Of a stretch of DNA of 64,000 nt, positions 7,564 to 17,253 are shown piece by piece. The stretch covers positions 434,001-498,000 of the forward strand of contig NZ_BBMP01000022.1 of assembly GCF_000755245.1 (NCBI RefSeq). The letters run 5' to 3'. The notes beneath the pieces were generated by a model. It worked only from the letters and a program-made list of their open reading frames with translations, did no database searches and had not been told where the DNA came from. The position numbers and the translations under genes are program-made. This DNA comes from Halococcus sediminicola. Lineage in GTDB: Archaea > Halobacteriota > Halobacteria > Halobacteriales > Halococcaceae. Position 1 is the first letter of the stretch. The number at the start of each line of letters is the position of its first letter.

Positions 7564-10344
7564 ATGAGTACGCTCGAAACGGAGTATCGCCTGAAGTATT
7601 TCGAGGAAGAGGGGTTCGTCAGGAAGGAGTGTCCCGACTGCGGCGATTTCTTCTGGACGCGCGACGAGAGCCGCGAGAACTGCGGCGAGCCGCCCTGTGC
7701 GGAGTACGCCTTCATCGGGAACCCGAGCCTCGACGAAGAACATAGTTTAGAAGAGATGCGCGAGGCGTTTCTCTCCTTCTTCGAAGACCACGACCACGAG
7801 CGCATCGAACCATATCCTGTAGCGGCCAACCGCTGGCGCGACGACGTCCTGTTGACCCAGGCGTCGGTCTACGACTTCCAGCCACTCGTCACGTCGGGCG
7901 CGACGCCGCCACCGGCGAACCCGCTGACGATCAGCCAGCCCTGCATCCGGATGCAGGACATCGACAACGTCGGGAAGACGGGCCGCCACACGATGGCCTT
8001 CGAGATGATGGCCCACCACGCCTTCAACGCGCGTGAGGACCTCGACGACCCAGGCCAGTACGCCTACGAGGGTGAGGTCTACTGGAAGGACCAAACCGTG
8101 GAGTACTGCGACGAGTTCTTCGAGGCGATGGGAGCCAACCCCGAAGAGATCACCTACATCGAGGACCCGTGGGTCGGCGGCGGCAACGCCGGCCCGGCCA
8201 TCGAAGTCATCTATCGCGGTGTGGAACTCGCCACGCTCGTCTTCATGTCGATGGAACAGGATCCGGATGGTGAGTACGAACTGAAGGACGGCAACACGTA
8301 CTCGAAGATGGACACCTATATCGTCGACACGGGCTACGGGCTCGAACGCTGGACGTGGGTCTCACAGGGCACTCCCACAGTGTACGAGGCGATCTACCCC
8401 GAGATGATCTCCTTTTTGAAGGCAAATGCAGGAATCGACCACACCGACGAGCAGGAAGAACTCGTCACGCGCGCGGCGACCTTGGCTGGCCACATGGACA
8501 TCGACGAAGCCGAGGACGCCGAACGCGCCCGCGGGACGATCGCCGAGCAGCTCGGCGTCGACGTCACCGAACTCCGCGAACTGCTCGAGCCGCTGGAGGC
8601 GATCTACGCCATCGCCGACCACTGCCGGACGCTCGCCTACATGCTCGGCGACGAGATCGTCCCCTCCAACGTAGGGACAGGCTATCTCGCGCGGATGGTG
8701 CTCCGGCGGACGAAACGACTCTGTGATACAGTAGGAGTGGACGCACCGCTCGACGAGTTGGTGGACATACAGGCCGAGCGGCTGGGCTACGAAAATCGGG
8801 ATACGATCCGTGACATCGTGCGCACCGAACTCGAAAAGTACCGCGAAACGCTCGAACGCGGCGGGCGGCGGGTGCGCCAGCTCGCCGAGCAGTACGCCGA
8901 CTGGGGCGAACCGATCCCTACCGACGAACTCATCGAGCTGTACGATTCCCACGGGATCCAGCCCGACATGGTCGCCGACATCGCCCGCGAGAAGGGGACT
9001 GATGTATCCGTGCCGGACGACTTCTACAGCCTCGTGGCCGCCCGCCACGGCGACGAGGGTGTGGTCGAGGAGACGGGAGAGAAAGCCGACGAGCGCGTGA
9101 CCGGCCTTCCCGAGACGGAACTGCTCTACTACGACGACCAGAGCCGGATGGAGTTCGAGGCGATGGTGCTCGACGTCTTCGAGCGCGACGCGGGTTACGA
9201 CGTGGTGCTCGACCGAACCCTGTTCTATCCGGAGGGTGGCGGTCAGCCAGCCGACACGGGCACCCTGAGCACGGACGACACGACCATCGACGTCGAGGAC
9301 GTCCGCCGCGAGGGGAGCGTGGTGGTCCACCACACCGACGGCGACCCCGGCACCGGCGAGTTCGTCCGCGGGCAGGTCGACGCCGACCGGCGGCGACAGC
9401 TCATGCGCAACCACACCGCGACCCACATCGTGATTCACGCCGCGCGGCGAGTGCTCGGCGAGCACGTCAGACAGGCCGGCGCGCAGAAAGGCACTGACAA
9501 ATCGCGCATCGACGTGCGTCACTACGCGCGCATCGACCGCGAGCAGGTGCGCGAGATCGAGCGCATCGCCAACGGCATCGTCACCGACAACGTCTCCGTG
9601 AGTTCGGAGTGGCCAGACCGCCACGACGCCGAGGACAGGTACGGCTTCGATCTCTATCAGGGCGGGATTCCGCCGGGCGAGCGCATTCGACTGATCCACG
9701 TCGCCGACGACGTCCAGGCCTGTGGCGGCACGCACGTCTCACGGACGGGCGACATCGGCACGATAAAGATCCTGAACACCGAGCGTGTCCAGGACGGCGT
9801 CGAGCGCCTCTCCTTTGCGGCCGGCCCGGCGGCCATCGAGGCGACCCAGCGGACCGAAGAGGCGCTCTCCGGGGCGGCCGAGACCCTCGACGTGACCCCC
9901 GAAGAGGTCCCCGAGACCGCCGCGCGCTTTTTCACCGAGTGGAAGGAGCGCGGCAAGCGCATCGAGGACCTCGAAGAACAGCTCGCCACGGCGCGCGCCA
10001 GCGGCGGCGTCGAGGGCGAAGAGGTCGCCGTCGGCGAGACGAGCGCCGTGATCCAGCGCATCGACAGCGACGTCGAGGAGCTGCGCGCGACGGCGAACGC
10101 GCTCGCGGAAGGTGGGCAGGTCGCGGTCGTCGCCAGCGGAACCGACGGCGCACAGTTCGTCGTCGCCGTGCCCGACGGCGTGGGCATCGACGCCGGCGAA
10201 GTGGTCGGCGAACTCGCCGGGCGCGTCGGGGGTGGCGGCGGCGGCCCGTCGGACTTCGCGCAGGGCGGCGGTCCCGAAACCGGGGCGCTCGACGGGGCGC
10301 TCGACGAGGCCCCCGACGTGCTGCGACAGGTGCTGAACGCCTGA
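7564..10344 (+). CDS. alaS: Alanyl-tRNA synthetase
   Basis: A 926-residue class II synthetase of the archaeal type. It has the archaeal N-terminal zinc extension ([19 protein letters not shown]), the aminoacylation core with [20 protein letters not shown] and [16 protein letters not shown], and then the editing domain with the HxxxH motif [14 protein letters not shown]. The downstream zinc site is [13 protein letters not shown]. The C-terminal dimerisation region ends in a Gly-rich [15 protein letters not shown], as in AlaRS C-Ala domains. Length is normal for archaea. Confidence 0.97.
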   Translation: MSTLETEYRLKYFEEEGFVRKECPDCGDFFWTRDESRENCGEPPCAEYAFIGNPSLDEEHSLEEMREAFLSFFEDHDHERIEPYPVAANRWRDDVLLTQASVYDFQPLVTSGATPPPANPLTISQPCIRMQDIDNVGKTGRHTMAFEMMAHHAFNAREDLDDPGQYAYEGEVYWKDQTVEYCDEFFEAMGANPEEITYIEDPWVGGGNAGPAIEVIYRGVELATLVFMSMEQDPDGEYELKDGNTYSKMDTYIVDTGYGLERWTWVSQGTPTVYEAIYPEMISFLKANAGIDHTDEQEELVTRAATLAGHMDIDEAEDAERARGTIAEQLGVDVTELRELLEPLEAIYAIADHCRTLAYMLGDEIVPSNVGTGYLARMVLRRTKRLCDTVGVDAPLDELVDIQAERLGYENRDTIRDIVRTELEKYRETLERGGRRVRQLAEQYADWGEPIPTDELIELYDSHGIQPDMVADIAREKGTDVSVPDDFYSLVAARHGDEGVVEETGEKADERVTGLPETELLYYDDQSRMEFEAMVLDVFERDAGYDVVLDRTLFYPEGGGQPADTGTLSTDDTTIDVEDVRREGSVVVHHTDGDPGTGEFVRGQVDADRRRQLMRNHTATHIVIHAARRVLGEHVRQAGAQKGTDKSRIDVRHYARIDREQVREIERIANGIVTDNVSVSSEWPDRHDAEDRYGFDLYQGGIPPGERIRLIHVADDVQACGGTHVSRTGDIGTIKILNTERVQDGVERLSFAAGPAAIEATQRTEEALSGAAETLDVTPEEVPETAARFFTEWKERGKRIEDLEEQLATARASGGVEGEEVAVGETSAVIQRIDSDVEELRATANALAEGGQVAVVASGTDGAQFVVAVPDGVGIDAGEVVGELAGRVGGGGGGPSDFAQGGGPETGALDGALDEAPDVLRQVLNA

Positions 10345-10416
10345 GAATCGCGTTCGATCGTTCGTGTACGGTAGCTGTGAACAACGCTTTTGGTTCTCAC
10401 GATGAAAGCTCGTCCG

Positions 10417-11928
10417 ATGGTAGGCACCGAGGACGCAACGACGCCGGCGGTTCGCGTCGCCGTCGGCTCGGCGGAGTACGAGCGTGCGCAGGCCGTGCTT
10501 TCGGCGGCGCGCGAGGCGGCGGACGCCCCCGTCCACGAGACCGGCCCGACCGGTGCGGCGGCTCTCGCCCCGGTGGTGCTGGTCACGGCGGACGAACGGA
10601 CGGCGTTTCACGCGAACGTCACGCCCGCCCGCGCCCGCGAACTGGTCGCGGCGCTCGACGATGGGGAATTGCCGACCGACGGCGCACACGCGGTCGTCGA
10701 TCGTGACGAGAGGCTACCGACGCCCGATGCGGGACCGCTCGCGGTCGGTCGGCGGCGCGTCCTCGCGCGCTGTGGCTGGGCCACACCGGCGGCGCTCGAC
10801 GAGTCGCTCACCGAACGAACGCGCGACGACCCGGACGATCTCCGGGAGGCCGTGGCCGGTACGGGCCTGCTCGGACGCGGGCGCGGCGACGGCCACACCG
10901 ACGAGCCGATTTCGGAAGGCTGGAAGAACGCCCGCGGGAGCGACGGCGAGGCGGTGGTCGTCGTCAACGGCAACGAGAGCGATCCCGCCGTGGACGGCGA
11001 CCGACTGCTGCTCGAAAGCCGTCCCGCGGAGATCGTCGACGGCGCGCTGGCGGTCGCGGCGGCCGTCGAGGCGACCGACGTCGTCGTCTATCTGAGCGAC
11101 GAGGACGACCTCGCGGCGCGGCGGGTCCGCGAGGCCGTCGAGAGCGTCGATGCGGGCGGGACCGGCGTCGACATCGTCGCCGGACCGGACAGCTACATCG
11201 CCGGCGAGATGACGATGGCGCTCGAAGCGATGGAGGGTGCCGACCGTCTCGAAGCCCGCCTCCGCCCGCCGGGGCCGAGCGAGGTCGGGCTCTACGGCCG
11301 GCCGACGGTCGTCCACACGCCGCGGACGCTCGCACAGATACGCGCGTTCGCGGCCGCTCCAGACGAGTTCGAGACGAGCGCTGCCGACCCCGGCACCCGA
11401 CTCCTCACCGTGACGGGCGACGGCGTGGCCGGGCCGACGACGGTCGAACTGGCCACCGACACCGCGCTGGCGGAGGCGGTCGCCAGTAGTGACGAGTACA
11501 AGATGGCCTGCGTCGGCGGGCGTTTCGGGGGTATCACGCGCTCGCTCGACGTGCCCGCGAGCGCGCCCGCATTGACCGGTGCGCGCCTCGGCACCGAAGG
11601 AGGGATCGAACTGTTCAACGGGGCGACGTGTGCGCTCGAACTCGCCGGTTCGCGCGCGAAGTTCGCCCGCGAGGCGAACTGCGGGCGCTGCGTGCCCTGC
11701 CGCGAGGGGTCGAAACAGCTCGTCGACCTCTTGCGCGACGTCTACGAGGGGCAGTATCAGCCGAGCGAGCTGCGCGAGCTGAGTCGTGTCGTCGCGGAAT
11801 CGAGCACCTGCGAGTTCGGACAGGCCGCCCCACGACCGATAACGACGGCGATGGACGCCTTCGAGCGCGAGATCGCCGCTCACGCCGAGGGGCGCTGTCC
11901 GAGCGGCGTCTGCATGGAGAGTAACTAA
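10417..11928 (+). CDS. NuoF-like (51 kDa) subunit of a formate dehydrogenase / diaphorase module
   Basis: About 503 residues. The C-terminal third is clearly NuoF: ANCGRCVPCREGSKQL gives three of the N3-type 4Fe-4S cysteines, and STCEFG about 46 residues on gives the fourth. The N-terminal 110 residues resemble the thioredoxin-like NuoE portion fused to NuoF in soluble dehydrogenases (VVLVTADERTAFHANVTP), but the 2Fe-2S cysteines are missing. The FMN/NADH loop, normally GRGGAGFPTG, is only GRGRGDGHTDEP, and NADESEPG is NGNESDPA. In-frame TTG 10390 and ATG 10402 lie upstream. I chose ATG 10417 because CGCTTTTGG lies near -28. First gene of the fdh operon. Confidence 0.8.
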   Translation: MVGTEDATTPAVRVAVGSAEYERAQAVLSAAREAADAPVHETGPTGAAALAPVVLVTADERTAFHANVTPARARELVAALDDGELPTDGAHAVVDRDERLPTPDAGPLAVGRRRVLARCGWATPAALDESLTERTRDDPDDLREAVAGTGLLGRGRGDGHTDEPISEGWKNARGSDGEAVVVVNGNESDPAVDGDRLLLESRPAEIVDGALAVAAAVEATDVVVYLSDEDDLAARRVREAVESVDAGGTGVDIVAGPDSYIAGEMTMALEAMEGADRLEARLRPPGPSEVGLYGRPTVVHTPRTLAQIRAFAAAPDEFETSAADPGTRLLTVTGDGVAGPTTVELATDTALAEAVASSDEYKMACVGGRFGGITRSLDVPASAPALTGARLGTEGGIELFNGATCALELAGSRAKFAREANCGRCVPCREGSKQLVDLLRDVYEGQYQPSELRELSRVVAESSTCEFGQAAPRPITTAMDAFEREIAAHAEGRCPSGVCMESN

Positions 11929-11929
11929 C

Positions 11930-12880
11930 ATGAGTACTGACCAGACCGAACGGGCAGAATCGCTCCCGAGCGTGCCGTCGATCGACGATCCGCGGCCACA
12001 ACCGCCGCTGACCGAGCATTTCAACCCGGGTACCGCGACCGACCCCGACGTGGGCGCGCGCGAGACGAGCAGCCTCACCGTCGACGGCGAAGAGGTGAGC
12101 GTCGGCGAAGAGGCGACGATCATCGACGCGCTCGAAGAAGTGGGAGCCGACGAGGACCTGTCGGCGCTATGCTATTACGACCGCGAGGACACCGACAGGA
12201 TCGGCCCGCGCAGCGAATGTCGGACCTGTATGGTCGAGACCGACGAACACGGCCTGGTACCGTCGTGTAGCTTCCCCGCCGAGGAGGGGCTGACGGTGCG
12301 GACGGATAGTACAGAGGCCGAAGAGGCACGATCGGTCAATCTCGACCTCGTGCTCTCGGACCACAACCTCCGGTGTACGACCTGTGGGAAGAACGGCCGC
12401 TGCGAGCTCCAGGACGCCGCCATCGAGGCGGACGTCGAGGTGCCCCGGTATGGGGTGTTCGACGACCGCGACGAGTACGAACCCATCGACGAGTCCTCAC
12501 CGTTCATCCAGATCGACCGCAACAAGTGCATCCTCTGCAATCGCTGCGTCGAAGCCTGCAACGACGTCCAGGTCGAGGGCGTGCTGCGCATCGAGGGGAG
12601 CGGCCCGGACACGCGCATCGGCTTTCAAAATGGTGCCGACGAGATGATGGACTCGACGTGTGTCTCCTGTGGCCACTGTGCGACGGTCTGTCCGACCGGT
12701 TCGCTCGTCGAACAGGACTACACCGACGCGGCGACGATCCCGCTGCCGGGATTCACCCAGGAGAACTCCATCGGGAAGACCATCGGCGAGGACTACGACG
12801 GGCAGCCGAACCCGGCGACGCCGATGAAGGGCAACCAGACCTACGAGGACGACGCGCTCGGGGAGGCCAACGATGACTGA
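11930..12880 (+). CDS. NuoG-like iron-sulfur subunit (2Fe-2S plus 4Fe-4S ferredoxin domains)
   Basis: A 316-residue electron-transfer protein. After a 60-residue leader it has a 2Fe-2S domain (LCYYDREDTDRIGPRSECRT with MVETDEHGLVPSCSF), the NuoG HxxxCxxCxxxxxC site in HNLRCTTCGKNGRCELQ, then a two-cluster ferredoxin domain (CILCNRCVEACNDVQ and CVSCGHCATVCPTG). This is the order in the N-terminus of NuoG and of bacterial FdsA/FdhF-type enzymes, here as a separate polypeptide. It follows the NuoF-like gene by 1 base and overlaps the catalytic subunit gene by 8 bases, so the three are translationally coupled. Confidence 0.88.
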   Translation: MSTDQTERAESLPSVPSIDDPRPQPPLTEHFNPGTATDPDVGARETSSLTVDGEEVSVGEEATIIDALEEVGADEDLSALCYYDREDTDRIGPRSECRTCMVETDEHGLVPSCSFPAEEGLTVRTDSTEAEEARSVNLDLVLSDHNLRCTTCGKNGRCELQDAAIEADVEVPRYGVFDDRDEYEPIDESSPFIQIDRNKCILCNRCVEACNDVQVEGVLRIEGSGPDTRIGFQNGADEMMDSTCVSCGHCATVCPTGSLVEQDYTDAATIPLPGFTQENSIGKTIGEDYDGQPNPATPMKGNQTYEDDALGEANDD

Positions 12881-15221
12881 ACAGCAAAACGGCGGCGGGG
12901 AGGGTGGGGAGGACGAGAAGAAGGGCGTCGCGGGCTTCATGCAGCGCGCACGCGAGCAGGCCAGCGCGGCGAGCGAGACGGACGTGACGAAGACGGCCCC
13001 GTTCAAGGCGTTCGAACACGCCACCGAGTCGGTCGCGCTGAACACGATGACCGAGGGGCGACTGTTCGACGTGGCCGACGCGCTCTCCGATTACCGTCTG
13101 CAGGACGTGGACGTGACCGACACAACCTGTGGCTACTGCGCCGTAGGCTGTCGGTTCGATCTCCACACCAAAGATGGAGAGGTGCTCGGTGCACGACCGA
13201 CCGATCCCGAGAAAGCGCCGATCAACGGCATCTCGACCTGCGTGAAGGGGAAGTTCAGCTACAATTACGTGAACAGCGACGAACGCCTCACCGAACCGCT
13301 CGTCAAGGAAGACGGCGAGTTCCGGGAAGCGTCGTGGGACGAGGCGCTCTCGCGGGTAGTGGAGGGACTCGGCGACATCATCAAGGAAGATAGCCCGGAC
13401 GCGCTCGGGTTGATCTCCTCGTCGAAGGCGACCAACGAGGACAACTACGCGATGCAGCGGTTCGCCCGCGAGGTCATCGGGACCAACAACGTCGACAACT
13501 GCAACCGCCTCTGTCACGCGCCGACGGTCGCGGCGCTCAAACAGACCGTCGGTTACGGCGCGGCCTCGGTGGGGATGGACGACCTCGAAAACACCGACTG
13601 CTACCTGCTCTCGGGGTCGAACACGACCGAAGCCCACCCCGTGCTTGCGACGCGCATCAAACAGAACGTCGCCGACGGGGCTGACATGGTGGTCTTCGAC
13701 CCCCGGAAAGTCCAGATCGCCGAGTACGCGACCCAGTACACCAGAACAGAACCGGGCTACGACACGGCCTGGATCAACGGACTCACTCGCTATATCATCG
13801 AACACGACCTCCACGACGAGGAGTTCATCGACGAGCGCACCGACGGCTTCGACGACCTGAAGGAGCATCTCGACCAGTTCACCCCCGAGTACGTCGAGCG
13901 GGTGTCGGGGGTCCCACCGGAAGAGTTGGCGTCGGCAGCGGAGACGATCGCCGAAGCGGAGTCGTGCTGTTTCTGCTGGACACTCGGGCTGACCGAGCAC
14001 ACGAATGGTACAGAAAACATCATCTCGATGTCGAACCTCGCGCTCGTCACCGGCAACATCGGCAAGCCCGGTGCGGGGCTGTCGCCGTTTAGAGGACAGA
14101 ACAACGTCCAGGGTGGCGGCGGGGACATGGGCCCGCTGCCGAACAACTTCCCGGGCTACCAACCGGTGACCGACGACGAGATCCGCGAGAAGTTCGAGGA
14201 AGCCTACGGGACGGAGATCCCCGAAGAAGAGGGGTGGCGGACGACCGAACAGTTCCTCGCGGCCGACCGGGGCGACCTCCGCGGGATGTACATCATGGGC
14301 GAGAACGCCTCGCTCTCCGAACCCGGCGTCGAGCACGCCCAGGAGGTCTTGGACGATCTCGATTTCCTCGTGGTGCAGGACATCTTTCTCACCGAGACCG
14401 CCGAACACGCCGACGTCGTCCTGCCGGCGACGACCGCCGTCGAATCGAACGGGACGTTCACGAGTTCGAGCCGGCACGTCCAGTTGGTGAAGCGCGCGAT
14501 CGAGCCGAAGGGCAACAGTCGCGGGGACTGGGAGATCCTCCAGGCGCTCGCCGGTCGGTTCGGCCACGACTGGGGGTTCGAATCGCCATCGGAGATCATG
14601 GACGAGATCGCCGAGCTGACACCCATCTACGGGGGAATCAGCCACGAACGCCTCGAAAGCGGTGCGGAGCTCCAGTGGCCCTGCTGGGACGACGACCACC
14701 CGGGCACCACGCGACTGTACGAGGAGGAGTTCAACACCGCGGACGGCAAGGCGTCGCTCATCCCGACGGGACCGAACGAGCCGGCCGACCTCACGGACGA
14801 CGAGTTCCCGCTGACGATGACCACCGGACGGGTGCTCTACCAGTACCACACGGGGACGATGACCCACCGCGAGGAGGGGATCATGTCCTACGTCGGCGAG
14901 GACTTCGTCGAGATCAACCCGCGGACGGCCGCCGACGCGGGTATCGAAAACGGCGAGTACGTCCGCGTCGAGTCGCGCCACGGGACGATCCGCGTCAAGG
15001 CACAGGTCACCGAGCGGCCCGGTCGCGACACCGTGTTCGTCCCGATGCACTTCGCCGAATCGGCCGTGAACACGCTCACCGACGAGAACGACCTCGACGC
15101 GGCGGCGCGAACGCCCGAGTACAAGGTGACGAGCGTGCGGCTTCGCTCGGGTGAGGAGAGCGACCCGGCGCGCACGACGCGCGAGACCGGCGACCGAGCG
15201 CTCGCGGAGTCAGACGACTGA
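12873..15221 (+). CDS. Formate dehydrogenase alpha (molybdopterin/tungstopterin) subunit
   Basis: A 782-residue bis-MGD oxidoreductase. A 4Fe-4S site starts at TTCGYCAVGCRF (about residue 86) and is completed by STCVKGKFSYNY, whose Lys is the usual electron relay. The active-site segment NRLCHAPTVAALKQTVGYGA has the Cys-His pair that marks formate dehydrogenases (Sec or Cys plus His). The C-terminal MGD-binding domain is present (LTMTTGRVLYQYHTGTMTHR). There is no twin-arginine signal, so the complex is probably cytoplasmic. About 80 acidic N-terminal residues precede the catalytic core. A related oxidoreductase activity remains possible. Confidence 0.88.
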   Translation: MTEQQNGGGEGGEDEKKGVAGFMQRAREQASAASETDVTKTAPFKAFEHATESVALNTMTEGRLFDVADALSDYRLQDVDVTDTTCGYCAVGCRFDLHTKDGEVLGARPTDPEKAPINGISTCVKGKFSYNYVNSDERLTEPLVKEDGEFREASWDEALSRVVEGLGDIIKEDSPDALGLISSSKATNEDNYAMQRFAREVIGTNNVDNCNRLCHAPTVAALKQTVGYGAASVGMDDLENTDCYLLSGSNTTEAHPVLATRIKQNVADGADMVVFDPRKVQIAEYATQYTRTEPGYDTAWINGLTRYIIEHDLHDEEFIDERTDGFDDLKEHLDQFTPEYVERVSGVPPEELASAAETIAEAESCCFCWTLGLTEHTNGTENIISMSNLALVTGNIGKPGAGLSPFRGQNNVQGGGGDMGPLPNNFPGYQPVTDDEIREKFEEAYGTEIPEEEGWRTTEQFLAADRGDLRGMYIMGENASLSEPGVEHAQEVLDDLDFLVVQDIFLTETAEHADVVLPATTAVESNGTFTSSSRHVQLVKRAIEPKGNSRGDWEILQALAGRFGHDWGFESPSEIMDEIAELTPIYGGISHERLESGAELQWPCWDDDHPGTTRLYEEEFNTADGKASLIPTGPNEPADLTDDEFPLTMTTGRVLYQYHTGTMTHREEGIMSYVGEDFVEINPRTAADAGIENGEYVRVESRHGTIRVKAQVTERPGRDTVFVPMHFAESAVNTLTDENDLDAAARTPEYKVTSVRLRSGEESDPARTTRETGDRALAESDD

Positions 15222-15490
15222 TGACGCTCACACGACGCATCAAGCAGGCGGCGGGGCTCGCCGACGGCGAGGTCGGCGTCGAGAGCGACCGCGAACACGA
15301 CGTTCGGGAGTGTACGGTCTGCGGGGAGCACTTCGACCCCGATACGACGACGTGTCCGGCCTGCGGCAGTCGGCTGAGCCGGACGAAGACGGTCGTGCCG
15401 CACGCACGTTTGAATCTCCTCGTGGTGCTCGCGGCGACCGGCCTGCACGCGATCCGGAACGTGCTCACGGGCAACATCCCGCCGGAATAG
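15221..15490 (+). CDS. Small zinc-ribbon protein with C-terminal hydrophobic segment
   Basis: An 89-residue protein sharing one base with the stop of the formate dehydrogenase gene (TGATG). Residues about 30-55 contain a Cys4 zinc ribbon, CTVCGEHFDPDTTTCPACGS. Residues 64-82 (ARLNLLVVLAATGLHAIRN) form a moderately hydrophobic helix that could anchor it or pack on a partner. I do not recognise a named family. Tight coupling to fdh suggests an assembly or accessory role, which is an inference. Confidence 0.75.
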   Translation: MTLTRRIKQAAGLADGEVGVESDREHDVRECTVCGEHFDPDTTTCPACGSRLSRTKTVVPHARLNLLVVLAATGLHAIRNVLTGNIPPE

Positions 15491-15546
15491 CCCTCGATTT
15501 TTCCCTGGCCAGCGCCCTTATCCGTTTTCCGTCCCGAAAAGCATGC

Positions 15547-15681
15547 ATGACACGCCACGAGGATCAACCGACGCCCGACGGGAGCGACGAGTTGTTCGTC
15601 TGTCTGGACTGTGGCTACGAAAGTATCGAAGAGACCGAGAACTGTCCGGAGTGTGGCGGTGAATTGGCGGTCAAACACTGA
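15547..15681 (+). CDS. Rubrerythrin-like / rubredoxin-type zinc-ribbon microprotein
   Basis: 44 residues from ATG 15547. The core [20 protein letters not shown] followed by ECGGEL is a CxxC...CxxC knuckle like the rubredoxin-like domain of rubrerythrins. Such mini-proteins are common in haloarchaea, where several act in zinc-dependent regulation. It lies 56 bases beyond the previous zinc-ribbon gene. Its iron or zinc content is not known. Confidence 0.7.
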   Translation: MTRHEDQPTPDGSDELFVCLDCGYESIEETENCPECGGELAVKH

Positions 15682-15699
15682 CCGCGGGTCGGAAGAGAG

Positions 15700-15772
15700 T
15701 AGTCCCACCAGGAGTCGAACCTGGGTCGAAGCCCCCAGAAGGCTTCAGGATTGGCCGCTACCCCATGGGACT
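15700..15772 (-). tRNA. tRNA-Gln (anticodon CTG)
   Basis: Read on the minus strand, the 73 bases fold as a full cloverleaf. The acceptor stem is AGTCCCA with TGGGACT, and the D arm is GGGT with ATCC. The anticodon stem AAGCC/GGCTT encloses loop TTCTGGG, giving anticodon CTG. The variable loop is CGACC, and the T arm CCAGG/CCTGG has loop TTCGACT. The discriminator is A and CCA is not encoded, as usual in haloarchaea. No intron is seen. It is convergent with the zinc-ribbon gene and divergent from purO. Confidence 0.95.
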
Positions 15773-15862
15773 GTACACCCACCTATTTCGCCGACCCACC
15801 TAAGCGTTGCGCGTTCGACCGACGACCGCCAGCTACTTGCGGCCGAAAGCGGGAGGACTGCC

Positions 15863-16435
15863 ATGTACGTCGGACGATTCCTCGTCGTCGGTCCCGACAT
15901 CGGTGCCTACCGCGTCTCCTCGCGGTCGTTCCCCCATCGAAAGATCGTCGAACGCGACGACGCCCTCACCGTGGTGCCGACCGACGCGGCCGACGAGACG
16001 GACAACCCGTACGTCTCATACAACTGCGTGCGACCGGTCGGCGAGCGGGTCGTCGTCGGCAACGGCTCGCACACCGACCCGATCGCCGAGAAACTCGCGC
16101 TCGGCTATCCCGCCCGCGACGCACTCGCCCTGTCCTTGCTCGCGCTCGATTTCGAGAAGGACGACTACGACACTCCGCGCATCGCCGGCGTCGTCGGTCC
16201 GCAGAGTTTCATCGGAACGGTCCGCCGCGACGGACTCGTCGTCGAGGAAGTGACGGAGCCGACGCTGGTGGCGACCTACGAGAAAGACAGTCCCGAGCCA
16301 ACGGAGTTCGACGTCGAGGGTGCGAAAGAGGCGGCGAGCGCCGTCTACGAACGGGAGTTCGAGCATCCGGTCTGTGCGGCCGGCGTCGCACGGGTTGGTG
16401 GAGGATTCGAGACGGCCATCGAAAACGGCGATTGA
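15863..16435 (+). CDS. purO: Archaeal IMP cyclohydrolase
   Basis: A 190-residue protein starting [10 protein letters not shown], with [14 protein letters not shown] and VSYNCVRPV, the signature segments of the archaeal PurO family. It closes FAICAR to IMP, the last step of purine synthesis, replacing the bacterial PurH domain. ATG 15863 fits the family start precisely. It ends 25 bases before the phosphodiesterase gene on the same strand. Confidence 0.93.
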   Translation: MYVGRFLVVGPDIGAYRVSSRSFPHRKIVERDDALTVVPTDAADETDNPYVSYNCVRPVGERVVVGNGSHTDPIAEKLALGYPARDALALSLLALDFEKDDYDTPRIAGVVGPQSFIGTVRRDGLVVEEVTEPTLVATYEKDSPEPTEFDVEGAKEAASAVYEREFEHPVCAAGVARVGGGFETAIENGD

Positions 16436-16460
16436 AGTCCCGCGAGGTCCTACACGGAGC

Positions 16461-17120
16461 ATGAACGTCGGCGTCATCGCGGACATTCATGGCAATCGGG
16501 TCGCGCTCGATGCGGTCCTCGACGACATGCTACCCGTCGATGGACTGATCTGTGCCGGCGACGTGGTGGGCTACAACCCGTGGCCCGGCGCGTGCGTCGA
16601 TGCGGTGCGCGAGCGGGAAACCCCGACCGTGATGGGCAACCACGACCGCGCGGTCGCGACCGACACGAGCTTTTCGTTCAACAGCATGGCCGGTGCCGGC
16701 GTCGCGTACGCCCGCGAGCAACTCGACGACGAGCAGATGGCGTGGCTCGCGGAACTGCCCAACGAGCGCACCGCGTTCGATGGACGAATGAAGATCGTCC
16801 ACGGCCATCCCGAGGATCCGGACCGCTACACCTACCCCGATATGTTCGCCGCGGACATGCTCGGCGACGAGGACGTGCTCGTGCTGGGCCACACGCACGT
16901 CCAACACTACGAATCGTACGACGAAGGTATCGTCCTGAACCCGGGCAGCGTCGGTCAACCGCGCGACGGCGACCCGCGGGCGGCGTACGCAGTTCTCGAT
17001 TCGGATGCGATGACCGTCACCGAACACCGAGTCGAGTACGACATCGAGAGCGTCGAGCAGGCGGTGAGCGAGGCGGGGCTACCCGACGCGATCGGGAGCC
17101 GACTGTGGAAGGGCCGCTGA
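16461..17120 (+). CDS. Metallophosphoesterase (YfcE/MJ0936-like)
   Basis: A 219-residue calcineurin-fold phosphoesterase. The metal-ligand motifs appear in order: DIHGN (8-12), GDVVGYN, GNHDRA, HGHPEDP and GHTHVQ, with the closing NPGSVGQPRDGDPRA typical of the YfcE/MJ0936 group, which are mostly Mn-dependent phosphodiesterases. Substrate is unknown. It probably shares a transcript with purO. Confidence 0.9.
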   Translation: MNVGVIADIHGNRVALDAVLDDMLPVDGLICAGDVVGYNPWPGACVDAVRERETPTVMGNHDRAVATDTSFSFNSMAGAGVAYAREQLDDEQMAWLAELPNERTAFDGRMKIVHGHPEDPDRYTYPDMFAADMLGDEDVLVLGHTHVQHYESYDEGIVLNPGSVGQPRDGDPRAAYAVLDSDAMTVTEHRVEYDIESVEQAVSEAGLPDAIGSRLWKGR

Positions 17121-17253
17121 CGCGCGTGCGCCACAAACGCGGTTGTTCTCGTCGAAATCCGGCCGGAGAGATGATCGTCTTTCCTCGAACTTCCTGAAAT
17201 TTAATAGCCTAGATACTCACGTTAACGGAGTTCTGTCCATCCGATATGGTGTA

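Noticed and set aside
12873-15221. Selenocysteine at the formate dehydrogenase active site
   Set aside because: The codon at the NRLCHAP position is TGT (Cys), and no in-frame TGA occurs.
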